DNA of 64,000 nt from Acidobacteriota bacterium (GCA_003385635.1 QQUY01000001.1:2395001-2459000); one strand, 5' to 3'. Numbered from the stretch's first letter, positions 35,694 to 44,985 are shown. Numbers and translations: made by a program. Notes: generated by a model from the letters alone, not told the origin.

Positions 35694-37297
35694 AAACTTT
35701 CTTCTGCGGATTCGTCCTCTGGGGACCATCCGAATGGCCGAAGCTCATTTCCATCGTTGGGGCATTTTAACTCACCGGCGAATCTTCCCGAACACACGGG
35801 GCACTCACGAAAAGCCGCCTGCAGCACGATCGTGAATGTCGTGCCTTCGCCCTCAACAGAATCGAGGGCGATCGATCCCTTGTGTTCTTCAACGATTCGC
35901 CTCGCGATCGCGAGGCCGAGCCCAGTGCCCGTTTCCTTGGTTGAGAAATAGGGTTCGAACACTTTCTCAAGATCTGATTCCGGAATTCCCGTCCCCGTGT
36001 CCGCTACTTCCAGCATCACGCATTCGCCTGCTGCTGATAAAGTTATTGAGAGCTTTCCGCCAGTCGATTCCATCGCCTGTAGAGCATTAAGAAAGAGGTT
36101 GTTGAATACCGAACGGAGTATTTCCTGATCACCCAGCACGTCTGGGACCGCGTCGCGTTCGATGAGACTTATGACGACCCCATGCTCTTCAGCCTGATGC
36201 TCGATTATCTTTAGCGAGCTTTCAACAACCTCCCTTATATCAACCGGCTCGCGTTCAAGTCTTACCGGCCGGGTGTATCGCAGGAAGTCCGATACCTGTC
36301 GATTTATCCTGTCAACTTCGGTCTTGAGCTGGCTCGTAAGTTTCTCGAACGTTTCCTTTCGCCCGTCATCCTCGGGTTTGAAGCGGTTCCTCAAATGATC
36401 GAGGGTCAGGTTAATGTAATTGAGTGGGTTTCTGATCTCGTGGGCGATCGCAGATGCGAGCCTTCCCACGACGGCTGACTTCTCGGCTTCGCGCAGTTGA
36501 TCTTCGAGTGCCCTTGTTTTCTCGAGGTCCTCCGTCATAATGTTGAACTGCGTCGCAAGGGATCCGATCTCGTCCGATCTTTTCGACTCCGGAAGCCGGA
36601 AGCTCAGATCACCGCGGCCTACTCTTCTTGCCGCTCGGGAAAGGTTTGCGATCGGCGTTGTAAATCGCCAGACAAGGATCATCGTTACCAGGATCGCGAC
36701 GAGAAATACGAGAATTGTGAATACTAGCGGCTGGGCTGCTCGAGCGACAGCTTCTCGCTTGTCATTGTCGAGAATCACCATCACATAGAACCGACCCTGG
36801 TTCGTTTCGACTGGTATCGCGTGCGCTTCACCGTCGGCGTCCTCTCGACCTTCATCAGTAGCGTTCGGAAAATTCTTGATGTCATCACCAAGTTTTTCCC
36901 TTCCTTCCATCAGAGGAGGCAGGTCAGTGATCTGACGGAGATCGACAGTCTCGGACCCGCCTTCTTCATCCTCGACCGGCAGGTACTTGCCGCTCAGAGT
37001 GTCATACACCTGCCAATCGGCGTCGATAACAAGAATGTCTCTTATCCTCTTCGAAGTACGTTCGTTATAAAATGACTGGCCTTCCCGCTCCACGAAATCA
37101 CGCAGCCTGTCCTGGGAAGTCATGCTGTTGACGCCGAGCGCAAATCCTGCAAGCAGTGCCTGTTCGCGCATTTCCGTAAGGTTGATGTTTTCAGCCTGGG
37201 TTCTCAGGTTCAGGTAGTACTGGACTCCGATCGTCATCACGAGCAGAAGGCCAAGCACGACTGAGAGCCTGCCTCGAAATGTCCCGAAGAAGTTCAT
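35690..37297 (-). CDS. Membrane sensor histidine kinase (NtrB-like partner) with zinc-ribbon tail
   Basis: This 535-residue kinase has two membrane helices (residues about 8-28 and 190-210) enclosing a periplasmic sensor of about 160 residues, then HAMP, a HisKA domain with the phospho-acceptor in AIAHEIRNPLNYINLTLDHL, and an ATPase domain (N box NLFLNALQAM, G boxes DTGTGIPESDLEKVF and GTGLGLAIAR). The C-terminal 35 residues carry CPVCSGRFAGELKCPND, a zinc-ribbon-like knuckle not usual in this family. It pairs with the response regulator in a two-gene operon. Confidence 0.94.
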
Positions 37298-37346
37298 TGA
37301 CTGCTGTAGAAAGATATCGCCTCCGGCGCTCCGCTGTTAAACAACC

Positions 37347-37376
37347 TTGTTCTCAAAAACGTCTGAATGTTATAGT
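37347..37376 (+). promoter_or_regulatory. Possible sigma-70 promoter of the PBP gene
   Basis: TTGTTC (37347-37352) and TATAGT (37371-37376) are spaced by 18 bases, about 100 bp upstream of the PBP start and in the 180-bp divergent gap with the histidine kinase. Pattern match only. Confidence 0.35.
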
Positions 37377-37476
37377 TTGGTCTGGTCCTGGTTCAAAATC
37401 CTTTCGTCAGTTTAGCATCCGGTTTGGATCCGCTCCCCTTCCCGCTGATCAAAAAGATTTCCCGAGGTAGTAATTG

Positions 37477-38670
37477 ATGAGGAAATTCGCGCACAGTCTC
37501 TTAAGGGTGTCCCGACTTTGCACGTTTGCTGTGCTTTCATTTGCCATTTTCTCTCAGAATTCGTTTTCGATCTCACCATTTGGGAGCGAACAGGATGATC
37601 TTTCAGGAGAGGACCTGGAGATCCGAAAGGTTGCGGTTGAAGCGCTCGGCACGGCGGCAGGGACCGTAGTCGTGATGAATGCACAGAACGGAAGGATACT
37701 GACTATCGTCAACCAGGATTGGGCGATCCGTGATGCCTTCAAGCCCTGCTCGACGATCAAGATCGTTACCGGAATCGCGGGTTACAACGAGAACCTCATT
37801 AATCGAGACGGATCACTGGCGAACGGCAAGTATCGGTTGGGGCTCGACGACGCATTAGCCTACTCAAACAACGCATTTTTTCAGAAGGTCGGCCGGGATC
37901 TCGGCAACGAGAAAATGATCTTTTACGCCAGCCGGCTCGGCCTGGGAACGGTTACAGGAATCAACGCGCCTGGAGAGTCGGCGGGCAGTCTTCCGTTTGG
38001 CAACAGCAACCTCCGGATCTACTCACATGCCGATGATTTCGCAGTTACGCCGCTACAGCTCGCGGTAATGGTATCGGCGGTCACGAACGGCGGTCGGCTA
38101 GTCGTACCCCGTATCGCGAAGACTCGCAGAGAGAAAGCGAGTTTTAAGGGGTATCTTAGGAGGAATCTGGATTTCGAACCTGCAGTTTACAAGAGGGTGA
38201 TTCCCGGAATGATCGGTGCGGCCGACTACGGGACTGCAAAGATAATCCCGGATGACCTTCGCGTCGCGGGAAAGACTGGTTCCTGTATTTCAAGGGGTAC
38301 CTGGGTGGGACTTTTCGCTTCGGTCGCACCTGTTGAAGATCCCAGATACTCGGTCGTGGTGATAACGCGCGGTAGATACGCGCGCGGCAAACATTCTGCT
38401 GCTATAGCCTCAAAAATATACCAGGCGCTTAGACCAAGGTTCGGCAAGCGAGTCGACAGAAGGCTGATAGCCTCAAATCCCCGTAATTCTTCTCAGGATA
38501 ATACCGGAATGGTCCAGAGAACCGCTTCCACAAAACCCACCGGAACACCGCCGGCTCGAACGGAGTCGAAGCCGCAAAAGCCGAGATCCGTAGAGGAAAT
38601 GTTTCCGACCGTGGTGATCGAACCGGGCAAGACGGAGATCACGAGGCCGCGGGTCGTAAGTGATCATTAG
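37477..38670 (+). CDS. Stand-alone penicillin-binding transpeptidase domain protein
   Basis: This 397-residue protein has an N-terminal export signal or anchor and then only the transpeptidase fold. The three active-site motifs are present: STIK (Ser92, Lys95), SNN (130-132) and KTGS (about 268). The class B dimerisation domain is missing and the catalytic domain begins almost at once, so it is shorter than PBP2/3 and longer than a class D beta-lactamase. The C-terminal 70 residues are Pro/Thr/Lys-rich and probably disordered. It may crosslink peptidoglycan or act as a BlaR/MecR-like penicillin sensor; the former is more likely. Confidence 0.85.
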   Translation: MRKFAHSLLRVSRLCTFAVLSFAIFSQNSFSISPFGSEQDDLSGEDLEIRKVAVEALGTAAGTVVVMNAQNGRILTIVNQDWAIRDAFKPCSTIKIVTGIAGYNENLINRDGSLANGKYRLGLDDALAYSNNAFFQKVGRDLGNEKMIFYASRLGLGTVTGINAPGESAGSLPFGNSNLRIYSHADDFAVTPLQLAVMVSAVTNGGRLVVPRIAKTRREKASFKGYLRRNLDFEPAVYKRVIPGMIGAADYGTAKIIPDDLRVAGKTGSCISRGTWVGLFASVAPVEDPRYSVVVITRGRYARGKHSAAIASKIYQALRPRFGKRVDRRLIASNPRNSSQDNTGMVQRTASTKPTGTPPARTESKPQKPRSVEEMFPTVVIEPGKTEITRPRVVSDH

Positions 38671-38702
38671 CCGCATTCTGGCTTCTTGTAACATCAACTG
38701 GC

Positions 38703-38732
38703 TTGACACAAGGCGTGAGACTAAAAGATTAT
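38703..38732 (+). promoter_or_regulatory. Possible sigma-70 promoter
   Basis: TTGACA (38703-38708) and GATTAT (38727-38732) are separated by 18 bases, giving a leader of about 175 nt before the next gene at 38913. The leader has no other obvious feature. Confidence 0.4.
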
Positions 38733-38912
38733 TGTTTGTTGTGCTTTTCCACGTTTTCGAATGTCGTGCGTCTCGGCGCTTCTGGCATTATGGTTAGCAT
38801 TGCAACTATTGGAAGGGTCTCCACATCCGAGGACACGCACGACGTCCACCTATTCGTTGTGCAGCGACACCTTGGAAAAATCAGTTAATCATCGCTTGGA
38901 GGGAGTAGTTTA

Positions 38913-40238
38913 ATGAAGACCTATTTAAGAGTTTTGACGGCAGGACTCTTTGCTTTCTTGTTCACCGTCGTTTCCGTACCCGCATTTGCACAGGACGAAT
39001 GCACCCAGGATTTTAAGACCGCAACGTACGACGAATACACCAGGCTTTACCAAAGCCAGAACGTCGGCGACCTCAAGAAGGCAATTGCCGCCGCAGAGAA
39101 ATACATCGCAGCGTGTGAAACCGATCCTGCCTCAGAGCAGATCATTCCCTATCTCAAGAACGCTATCCCGACGCTAAAGGAAAGAATCAGTGAGATCGAG
39201 AAGCGCATTGAAGAGGAAAGACTGAACCAGGCTGAGATCGACCGGATCAAGAAGTTTAACGAAGCATATGCCGGCAAGAACTGGAAGGCTGTTTTTGCTG
39301 CCGGCGCCGAAGCTCTCAAGTACCCTGAAAGAAAGATCAAGTTCGACCTAGACATGAGGATCGGTCTTGCTTCGCTCGGTTCCATTCAGGCTGAAGAAGG
39401 AAACACCGAATTCGCTGACGAGACGGTCAAATATGCGACGGATGCGATCTCTCGAATCAACGCGGGACAATCGTCCGGAACGGGTAAATGGGGAATCCCC
39501 ACCGAGTGGAAAACGAAAGACAACGCGCTTGGCCAGTTGAACTTTGCTATCGGTTATATCAAGTACTTCACCGAAACAAAGCCGCTGCTGGATGAGATCA
39601 AGCAGCTTAGCAACGCTGACGCCGAAGCGAACAAGGCCAAGATCCAGCAGCTGCGCAAGCAGGTCGCGGACATGCGAAGTGAAGCGATCCCGTACTTCTA
39701 CAAGTCCACCCAGCACAAATCAGACACCAACGAATATCCGATGATCTACATCGCGATCGGCGACTGGTACAAGGGTAAAGCAGCTGAGCTGGGGGACATT
39801 AGAGGGGGCATTGACATTAGCTCTGATGCAGGCGAGATGCAACAGGCCAACATCGATAAGGCGCTTGAGATCCTGTCACGTGAAAAAGGCTATGTTGAGC
39901 GCGCTATGGACGCATACGCCAGAGCCTACAGCCTGGCAAAGGCACAGCCGAACGCATCAGCGGACTTTAAGAACAACTTGTTCAATCAGCTGAAGTCATT
40001 GTTCGCTTTCCGATACAACGGTGAAGACGACGGAAATAAGCGGTCAGACCCCTACATCAACAGTTATGTAGCTTCGGTCTCGAATAGCTCTTTCCCGAAT
40101 CCCGCTAATCCTCCGCAGCCAGTAGTTGAAGCCAAACCGGCAGATGAAGGCGACGCGACAACAGACAGCTCGACGGAAGGAAGCGCGACCGGTGCTGCCG
40201 GCCGCAACAGGACCGTCTCCAAAAAGACGGGTAACTAG
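38913..40238 (+). CDS. Secreted helical protein of unknown function
   Basis: This 441-residue protein has a signal peptide (residues 1-27, ending AFAQ) and a strong GGAGGG site. The remaining sequence is mostly helical with TPR-like features: RLYQSQNVGDLKKAIAAAEK, FNEAYAGKNWKAVFAAGAEA, AIPYFYKSTQHKSDTNEYPM and AMDAYARAYSLAKAQPNA. The C-terminus is Pro/Thr/Asp-rich and likely flexible. I recognise no named family. It is transcribed alone between a candidate promoter and a clear terminator, which suggests an abundant product. Confidence 0.8.
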   Translation: MKTYLRVLTAGLFAFLFTVVSVPAFAQDECTQDFKTATYDEYTRLYQSQNVGDLKKAIAAAEKYIAACETDPASEQIIPYLKNAIPTLKERISEIEKRIEEERLNQAEIDRIKKFNEAYAGKNWKAVFAAGAEALKYPERKIKFDLDMRIGLASLGSIQAEEGNTEFADETVKYATDAISRINAGQSSGTGKWGIPTEWKTKDNALGQLNFAIGYIKYFTETKPLLDEIKQLSNADAEANKAKIQQLRKQVADMRSEAIPYFYKSTQHKSDTNEYPMIYIAIGDWYKGKAAELGDIRGGIDISSDAGEMQQANIDKALEILSREKGYVERAMDAYARAYSLAKAQPNASADFKNNLFNQLKSLFAFRYNGEDDGNKRSDPYINSYVASVSNSSFPNPANPPQPVVEAKPADEGDATTDSSTEGSATGAAGRNRTVSKKTGN

Positions 40239-40274
40239 TGCTCGCTTAACCCCTTCAAGCGACTGACTTAAAAG

Positions 40275-40307
40275 GCCGGAGGCAAATCGCCTCCGGCTTT
40301 CTCTTTT
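40275..40307 (+). terminator. Rho-independent terminator
   Basis: A 9-10-bp stem (gccggaggc/gcctccggc) with a short loop is followed by tttctctttt, 37 bp after the stop of the secreted helical protein. Confidence 0.88.
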
Positions 40308-40335
40308 CAACGCGACTTCTATAGAATAGCGGTCT

Positions 40336-41049
40336 ATGTCCGCAAAACCGGGCGAGCTCGAGAACATACTCGGATACCGCTTCAAGGATGTGACCATTCT
40401 TGAACGTGCGCTGACCCATAGATCATGGGCTTACGAGAGGATGAGTCCGAATGACGGAAATCCCGAACAGAACGAGACGCTCGAGTTTCTCGGAGATTCG
40501 GTTCTCGGGCTTGCGATCGCCGAGCAGGTCTTCATTAAGAACCCTTCTTCGAGCGAGGGTGAAATGACGTTGATGAAGCACCGCCTCGTGAGTTCGGATA
40601 GCCTTGCGGCTGTGGCTTCAGAGATCGGCCTTGGAAGGTTTGTGAGGCTCGGGAAAGGCGAGGAACGATCTGGCGGAAGGGAGAGGAAGACCATCCTTAC
40701 TAATACGTTGGAGGCCGTCATCGGAGCAGTCTTCTCCGACGGTGGATTCATCGCAGCAAGATCGGTGATCGTCCGGCTTTTCGCGGATAAACTCCGAAGA
40801 GTCACTCCTGAATCGGCGTTGGATTTCAAGACGATCCTTCAGGAAACGCTTCACGCGAGCAAGAGTGATCCGCCTGTCTATACGGTTGTCAGAACGGAAG
40901 GGCCTTCGCACAACCGCCGTTTCTTTGTTGAGGCGGTATGGGATAAAGGTAAGGCCGAAGGAAATGGGAGATCGATCAAGTCTGCAGAAATGGAAGCGGC
41001 GGCGGCCGCACTTGAACTTTTGAGATCAAAAAAGGGCATTGAGACGTAG
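40336..41049 (+). CDS. rnc: Ribonuclease III
   Basis: This 237-residue endonuclease cuts double-stranded RNA in rRNA maturation and mRNA decay. The catalytic domain signature reads NETLEFLGDSVL (about residues 46-57), with the metal-binding Glu and Asp kept although Thr replaces the common Arg. The second acidic motif is in LTNTLEAVIGAVFSDGGF. The double-stranded RNA-binding domain occupies residues about 158-232 (LQETLHASKSDPPVYTVVRT, AEMEAAAAALELL). It heads an operon with lepB and psuG. Confidence 0.95.
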   Translation: MSAKPGELENILGYRFKDVTILERALTHRSWAYERMSPNDGNPEQNETLEFLGDSVLGLAIAEQVFIKNPSSSEGEMTLMKHRLVSSDSLAAVASEIGLGRFVRLGKGEERSGGRERKTILTNTLEAVIGAVFSDGGFIAARSVIVRLFADKLRRVTPESALDFKTILQETLHASKSDPPVYTVVRTEGPSHNRRFFVEAVWDKGKAEGNGRSIKSAEMEAAAAALELLRSKKGIET

Positions 41050-41071
41050 TACCAGCGCAACCCGTGAATCT

Positions 41072-41899
41072 ATGGCAAAGAAACCACCACCCAAGCAAAC
41101 AGAGAAAGACGAGGAACGAGAATCGAAAAAGGTCGAGCCTCCCCGCGGCATCGTCGCCGACTATCTCGAATCGTTTGTAGTGACGCTGATAATGGCTCTG
41201 TTCGGAATGACCTTCGTCATTCAGGCAGTCACCGTTCCGACCGGCTCAATGCAAAACACTATCCTGATCGGCGATTATCTTCTCGTGAACAAGTTCATCT
41301 TCACGTCTGGCGGTGATCCGCTGCCCTTTCTTCCTCAGCGTGACATAGAGAGAGGAGATGTGATCGTGTTCAAGTATCCGGGCGAACACGACAATGTAGA
41401 GAAGACCGAAGACCGCGGCGGCAGGCCCTATCAGATCAACTTCGTGAAGCGCGTCATCGGTCTCCCGGGCGACAAGATCGAGATCAAGGGGACGGAGGTT
41501 TACGTCAACGACGAGCTGCTGCCCGAACATAGGGTTATCGGATTTCTGCCGACTGACGACGCTGCCCTCGAAACGCAGCAGTTTGAAGAGCGAAAAGAAG
41601 GCGAAACATACGACGTCTATTACCGCGAAGAGATGCTGCGCGGCCAGAATAGAATGGAACCGTACGTTTTCGGGGCCGAAGGCGAACCGACCGTTGTACC
41701 GGAAGGCCATTATTTCGTACTCGGCGACAGCCGAAATTACAGCCTCGACAGCCGTTACTGGGGATTCGTACCGAGAGAGCTTGTCGTCGGAAGGGCGATG
41801 GTCGTTTACTGGTCTTGCGACCGCGCAGCGAGCCGGGGGAGCCTGATAGGGTGCATAACTAATCCGAGGCTGGACCGAATCGGAAAGCTGATCAGATGA
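41072..41899 (+). CDS. lepB: Signal peptidase I
   Basis: This 275-residue inner-membrane serine protease removes signal peptides of exported proteins. After a charged N-terminus there is one membrane helix (residues about 33-54), then box B with the nucleophile in VPTGSMQNTI (Ser59), box D with the general base in NFVKRVIGLPGDKIEIKG (Lys of KRVIG) and box E GDSRNYSLDSRYWG. The ATG at 41072 (MAKKPPPKQ) was preferred to an in-frame start at 41039 inside rnc. The stop overlaps the psuG start by ATGA. Confidence 0.95.
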   Translation: MAKKPPPKQTEKDEERESKKVEPPRGIVADYLESFVVTLIMALFGMTFVIQAVTVPTGSMQNTILIGDYLLVNKFIFTSGGDPLPFLPQRDIERGDVIVFKYPGEHDNVEKTEDRGGRPYQINFVKRVIGLPGDKIEIKGTEVYVNDELLPEHRVIGFLPTDDAALETQQFEERKEGETYDVYYREEMLRGQNRMEPYVFGAEGEPTVVPEGHYFVLGDSRNYSLDSRYWGFVPRELVVGRAMVVYWSCDRAASRGSLIGCITNPRLDRIGKLIR

Positions 41900-42840
41900 T
41901 TCGCAACCTTGATGCGATCCGCGAGTTCATCGATGTTTCAGATGAAGTCTCCAGCGCGTTAGACGAAGGCAAGCCAATTGTTGCCCTCGAATCTACCGTA
42001 ATCTCTCACGGCCTGCCCTCTCCAGACAATCTCCTGACAGCAAGATCGATGATCGAAGCTGTCCGGTATTCATCGGCGGTTCCCGCTTTGATCGCCGTTT
42101 TCAACGGTAGGATTAAAGTCGGAGTCGATTCAGAAGAACTAGAACGTCTCAATTCAACAGCCGTCAGAAAACTCTCCGTACGAGATCTGCCGTGCGTCGT
42201 TTCCTCAAAACTGGACGGTGCCACAACGGTCGCGACCACTTCCTTGTTCGCCTACGCTGCAGGAATCGATGTGTTTGCAACTGGCGGCATAGGGGGAATC
42301 CACAAAGGCGGGCCGAACGACGTTTCGGCCGACCTTCCAGTTCTGGCAGAAACACCGATCTCCGTCGTCTGTTCGGGAGCGAAAGCGATTCTCGATCTAC
42401 CCGCTACGCGTGAATGGCTGGAAACTCACGGAGTTCCCGTCGTGGGATACGGATGCAATGAGTTTCCCGCTTTTTATTCGGCAGGTTCTGGACTGGATGT
42501 TGACGACGTCGTCTCGGTGCCTGAAGAAGCGGCACGAATTGCGGCGGCAAGGGATTCTCTCGGTTTGAGGCAAGCGGTGCTATTTGCTGTTCCTGTCCCG
42601 AATGCAGAAGAGATCAACGAAGCTGACGTGTCCGGATGGCTGAAGGTAGCACACAGGGAGTGTGAGGATCTCGGAATTACGGGCAGGAAGGTGACGCCCT
42701 TTCTGCTTTCCAGAGTATCGGAGTTGAGTGAAGGAAGGGCGTTGAAAGCGAACATCGCTTTGCTCGTAAACAATGCCCGTGTTGCGGGAAAGATCTCTGT
42801 AGCGCTAAAGGCCGCAACGCTTTCAGCGGATTCGGTATAG
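41896..42840 (+). CDS. psuG: Pseudouridine-5'-phosphate glycosidase
   Basis: This 314-residue enzyme splits (reversibly) pseudouridine 5'-phosphate into uracil and ribose 5-phosphate, salvaging RNA breakdown products. Family hallmarks: IVALESTVISHGLPSPDN near residue 27-44, IAVFNGRIKVG, KLDGATTVATT and FATGGIGGIHKGG, with the C-terminal DVSGWLKVAHRECEDLGITG. No psuK kinase is adjacent. It is translationally coupled to lepB. Its last 164 bp are overlapped by an opposite-strand reading frame. Confidence 0.94.
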   Translation: MIRNLDAIREFIDVSDEVSSALDEGKPIVALESTVISHGLPSPDNLLTARSMIEAVRYSSAVPALIAVFNGRIKVGVDSEELERLNSTAVRKLSVRDLPCVVSSKLDGATTVATTSLFAYAAGIDVFATGGIGGIHKGGPNDVSADLPVLAETPISVVCSGAKAILDLPATREWLETHGVPVVGYGCNEFPAFYSAGSGLDVDDVVSVPEEAARIAAARDSLGLRQAVLFAVPVPNAEEINEADVSGWLKVAHRECEDLGITGRKVTPFLLSRVSELSEGRALKANIALLVNNARVAGKISVALKAATLSADSV

Positions 42841-43387
42841 AGAACTCGACCTCTACCGGCACAACTCGTTTGAATGTGAAGAACGCCCATTTGTACCGCC
42901 CGAAAACAAGTACGGTGCCCTTAACCTTCCAGCTCTCCTCGGATTTCTTTATTTCCTTGGCCGTCCCCTTCAAAGCGGATGGGAAACCAACGACGATTTC
43001 AAGCGGTGCCTCAAGAACGACTGTCTCACCTTTTCGAAATGCAAATTCGCGTTCGTAATCCTCTATCGAAACAGAGATTCCGTTCACCTCAAAGTCCGTG
43101 AACCCTATCCGGTCAACTTTTCCGCTGCGTTCGTTTATCGTCAGCGAAGGTACCACTTCAAATGTAAATCCGTTCAGGCCAACGCCGGAAAACTCCGGTT
43201 CGCCGAACGAAACCCTAAACAGGCCGTCCGAACGCTCACGCGAGACCTCGTGGACCTTGTAGCCGTCAATTCTGTCGGGAAACGCCTGCGAAAAAGCAGG
43301 ACTTGCGATGAGGGTGATCGCGACGGACAAGAAACAGGCCGCCAGGGATCTAGATCGAAGTAGCCTTCTTAGTCTCACTCTTTCCAT
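42677..43387 (-). CDS. Secreted protein of unknown function, C-terminus antisense to psuG
   Basis: From the ATG at 43387 (one of several possible starts inside the nusB 3' end) this is a 236-residue protein with a signal sequence (RSLAACFLSVAITLIASPAF, then SQA). The body alternates beta-like segments (VHEVSRERSDGLFRVSFGEP, GIGFTDFEVNGISVSIEDYE-like region, KVKGTVLVFGRYKWAFFTFK) and looks genuine. The last 54 codons are antisense to the end of psuG and read like random sequence (many Ser, Arg, His), so the true stop was probably lost or the frame has shifted near 42850. I recognise no family. Confidence 0.55.
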   Translation of the reverse strand: MERVRLRRLLRSRSLAACFLSVAITLIASPAFSQAFPDRIDGYKVHEVSRERSDGLFRVSFGEPEFSGVGLNGFTFEVVPSLTINERSGKVDRIGFTDFEVNGISVSIEDYEREFAFRKGETVVLEAPLEIVVGFPSALKGTAKEIKKSEESWKVKGTVLVFGRYKWAFFTFKRVVPVEVEFSIPNPLKALRPLALQRSFPQHGHCLRAKRCSLSTPFLHSTPILWKAERASPSCP

Positions 43388-43838
43388 TCTCTTCAGAAGG
43401 CTCCGCAGCCTTCTCGGACGAGCCTGACTCCTTCTCAAGATCCTGTTTTATCGCGTCGAGAATGCCGTTTATGAATTGCGTGGCCTCGTAGGTGGAAAAT
43501 CGCCTTGCGATCTCGAGCGCCTCGTTGATGACTACTGTGTGGGGGGTACTTTCGAAGAGGAATTCATTTACCGCTAGGCGAAGGATGTTTCGGTCAACTA
43601 CAGCCATCCTCTCGATGCGCCAGTGTTCTGCCCGGGTGCGGATCTTGTCGTCAACGTCAGAGAGCCTTTCAAGCGTCCCGGACACCAGGTTGTCGGCAAA
43701 CTCACGGGTTGACGCGTCCGCCTCCGAACTCAACTGGTTCCAGAAATCACTGATCAGGCGGGCGCCGGTCACACCTGAAACATCAGCTGCAAACAACATC
43801 TGGAGTGCGCACTCACGTGCCTTACGCCTTGCTCCCAT
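43350..43838 (-). CDS. nusB: Transcription antitermination factor NusB
   Basis: This 162-residue RNA-binding protein joins NusE (S10) at boxA in rRNA leaders. The start MGARRKARECALQMLFAADV is typical, as are LVSGTLERLSDVDDKI, RNILRLAVNEFLFESTPHTV and VVINEALEIARRFSTYEATQFINGIL-type sequence. A Lys/Glu-rich tail of about 25 residues follows the fold. It lies 12 bp after ribH, the common ribH-nusB order. Its 3' end overlaps the start region of the next gene. Confidence 0.94.
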   Translation of the reverse strand: MGARRKARECALQMLFAADVSGVTGARLISDFWNQLSSEADASTREFADNLVSGTLERLSDVDDKIRTRAEHWRIERMAVVDRNILRLAVNEFLFESTPHTVVINEALEIARRFSTYEATQFINGILDAIKQDLEKESGSSEKAAEPSEENGKSETKKATSI

Positions 43839-43850
43839 AAAACTTGATTA

Positions 43851-44354
43851 TCAACCAGCTCGTCCGGCCGCCGTTCCGCCTTCTTCTACGATCTGACCAA
43901 GAAGACTCGCGATTTCGACCGCCGACATCGCAGCTTCGAACCCCTTGTTTCCTGACTTGATGCCGCACCGGTTCATCGCTTGTTCTACTGTATCAGCCGT
44001 AACGATCCCGAACAGCACCGGTACGTTCGTCGAGAGTGCAGCCTGGGTGATCCCGCTGGCCGCTTCGCCGGCGACATATTCAAAATGCGGTGTTTCGCCT
44101 CTTATTACCACTCCAACGCAAATGACCGCGTCAAATCGCCCTGTCTCTGCGATTCTCTTAGCGGCCAGCGGAAGTTCAAAAGAACCGGGGACCTTAAAGA
44201 CCTCGATGTCTTCATTTCTTGAGCCCAGACGCGAAAGAGCATCGACAGCTCCTGCTGTAAGCTTTGTCGTCAGGAGCTCGTTCCAGCGCGATTCGACGAT
44301 CGCGAACCGGAGCCCATCTGCTTTCAGCGATCCGCTATGTATCTTAGGTTCCAA
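43851..44354 (-). CDS. ribH: 6,7-dimethyl-8-ribityllumazine synthase
   Basis: This 167-residue enzyme condenses 5-amino-6-ribitylaminouracil with dihydroxybutanone phosphate, the penultimate step of riboflavin synthesis, and forms icosahedral or pentameric shells. Motifs: FAIVESRWNELLTTKL, FKVPGSFELPLAAKRI, VICVGVVIRGETPHFEYVAG (catalytic His in TPHFEYV) and VPVLFGIVTADTVEQAMNRC. I place the start at the TTG at 44354, which has GGGAGA 6 bases upstream and gives the family length; the longer frame to 44465 adds about 37 residues that match nothing. Confidence 0.93.
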   Translation of the reverse strand: MEPKIHSGSLKADGLRFAIVESRWNELLTTKLTAGAVDALSRLGSRNEDIEVFKVPGSFELPLAAKRIAETGRFDAVICVGVVIRGETPHFEYVAGEAASGITQAALSTNVPVLFGIVTADTVEQAMNRCGIKSGNKGFEAAMSAVEIASLLGQIVEEGGTAAGRAG

Positions 44355-44430
44355 AATGATTCTCCCAAGCCGTTGAAACGACCATACGACAGTATAGGAC
44401 CGGCACATTGGCCTTTCAAGCCTCAGCGTC

Positions 44431-44985
44431 CTAACTACCCCGGAACGACGGCGACCGTTTCTCAATAAATGCCTTTGTGCCCTCTCTCATATCCTGTGTA
44501 CCAAACAACTCCGAAAAAAGCGCCGATTCGATCGCAAGTCCTGATTCAAGGTCCACTTTCGTTCCCTCACTCACGGCCTTTCTCGCATACCGGACCGCGA
44601 TCGGTGCCAGGGACGCGATCCGTTCAGCGGTCTCCAGCGACTTGCTAAGGATAAAAGCCTTCTCCTCCGCGAGATTCACGAGTCCGGCTTGCGCCGCTTC
44701 TTCAGCCGATACGGATTCTGCCTCAGTTACCACTGAGGAACCGTGGACCATATAGCAAATGTCGAATGAGTCGACCAGTTCACGAACGACCTTCCCTTTA
44801 TGAGCAAGAAAAGACAATATCGACGGGATTTCGGAGGATCTCAGCGCTCTCGATAGCGACCCGGTAGCTTCTTGTCGATCCCATCCTGCGGGATCGTCAA
44901 CGGTTACGACTATCACCCTCGTATCCGCTCCTGACGATCCGATCATCTCGGCGGCCCGCACCTGATCCAAAGCCCCTACGTGCAT
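44431..44985 (-). CDS. Shortened crotonase-fold protein, probably not an active hydratase
   Basis: This 184-residue protein is homologous to the C-terminal two thirds of enoyl-CoA hydratases (about 260 residues): ITVDDPAGWDR-like start, SILSFLAHKGKVVRELVDSF, VSAEEAAQAGLVNLAEEKAF, PIAVRYARKAVSEGTKVDLE and FGTQDMREGTKAFIEKRSPSF. The segment that normally supplies the oxyanion-hole glycines and the catalytic acids (GAGxAFCAG... and the GGTQRL region) is missing or rewritten. The ATG at 44985 has AGGAAGGG 5-6 bp upstream, so the short form is the translated one. A regulatory or degenerate role is possible. Confidence 0.72.
   Translation of the reverse strand: MHVGALDQVRAAEMIGSSGADTRVIVVTVDDPAGWDRQEATGSLSRALRSSEIPSILSFLAHKGKVVRELVDSFDICYMVHGSSVVTEAESVSAEEAAQAGLVNLAEEKAFILSKSLETAERIASLAPIAVRYARKAVSEGTKVDLESGLAIESALFSELFGTQDMREGTKAFIEKRSPSFRGS

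Noticed and set aside
44355-44465. Longer start for ribH
   Set aside because: The 37 additional residues are Arg-rich and unlike the family, while the TTG at 44354 has a purine-rich site at the right distance.
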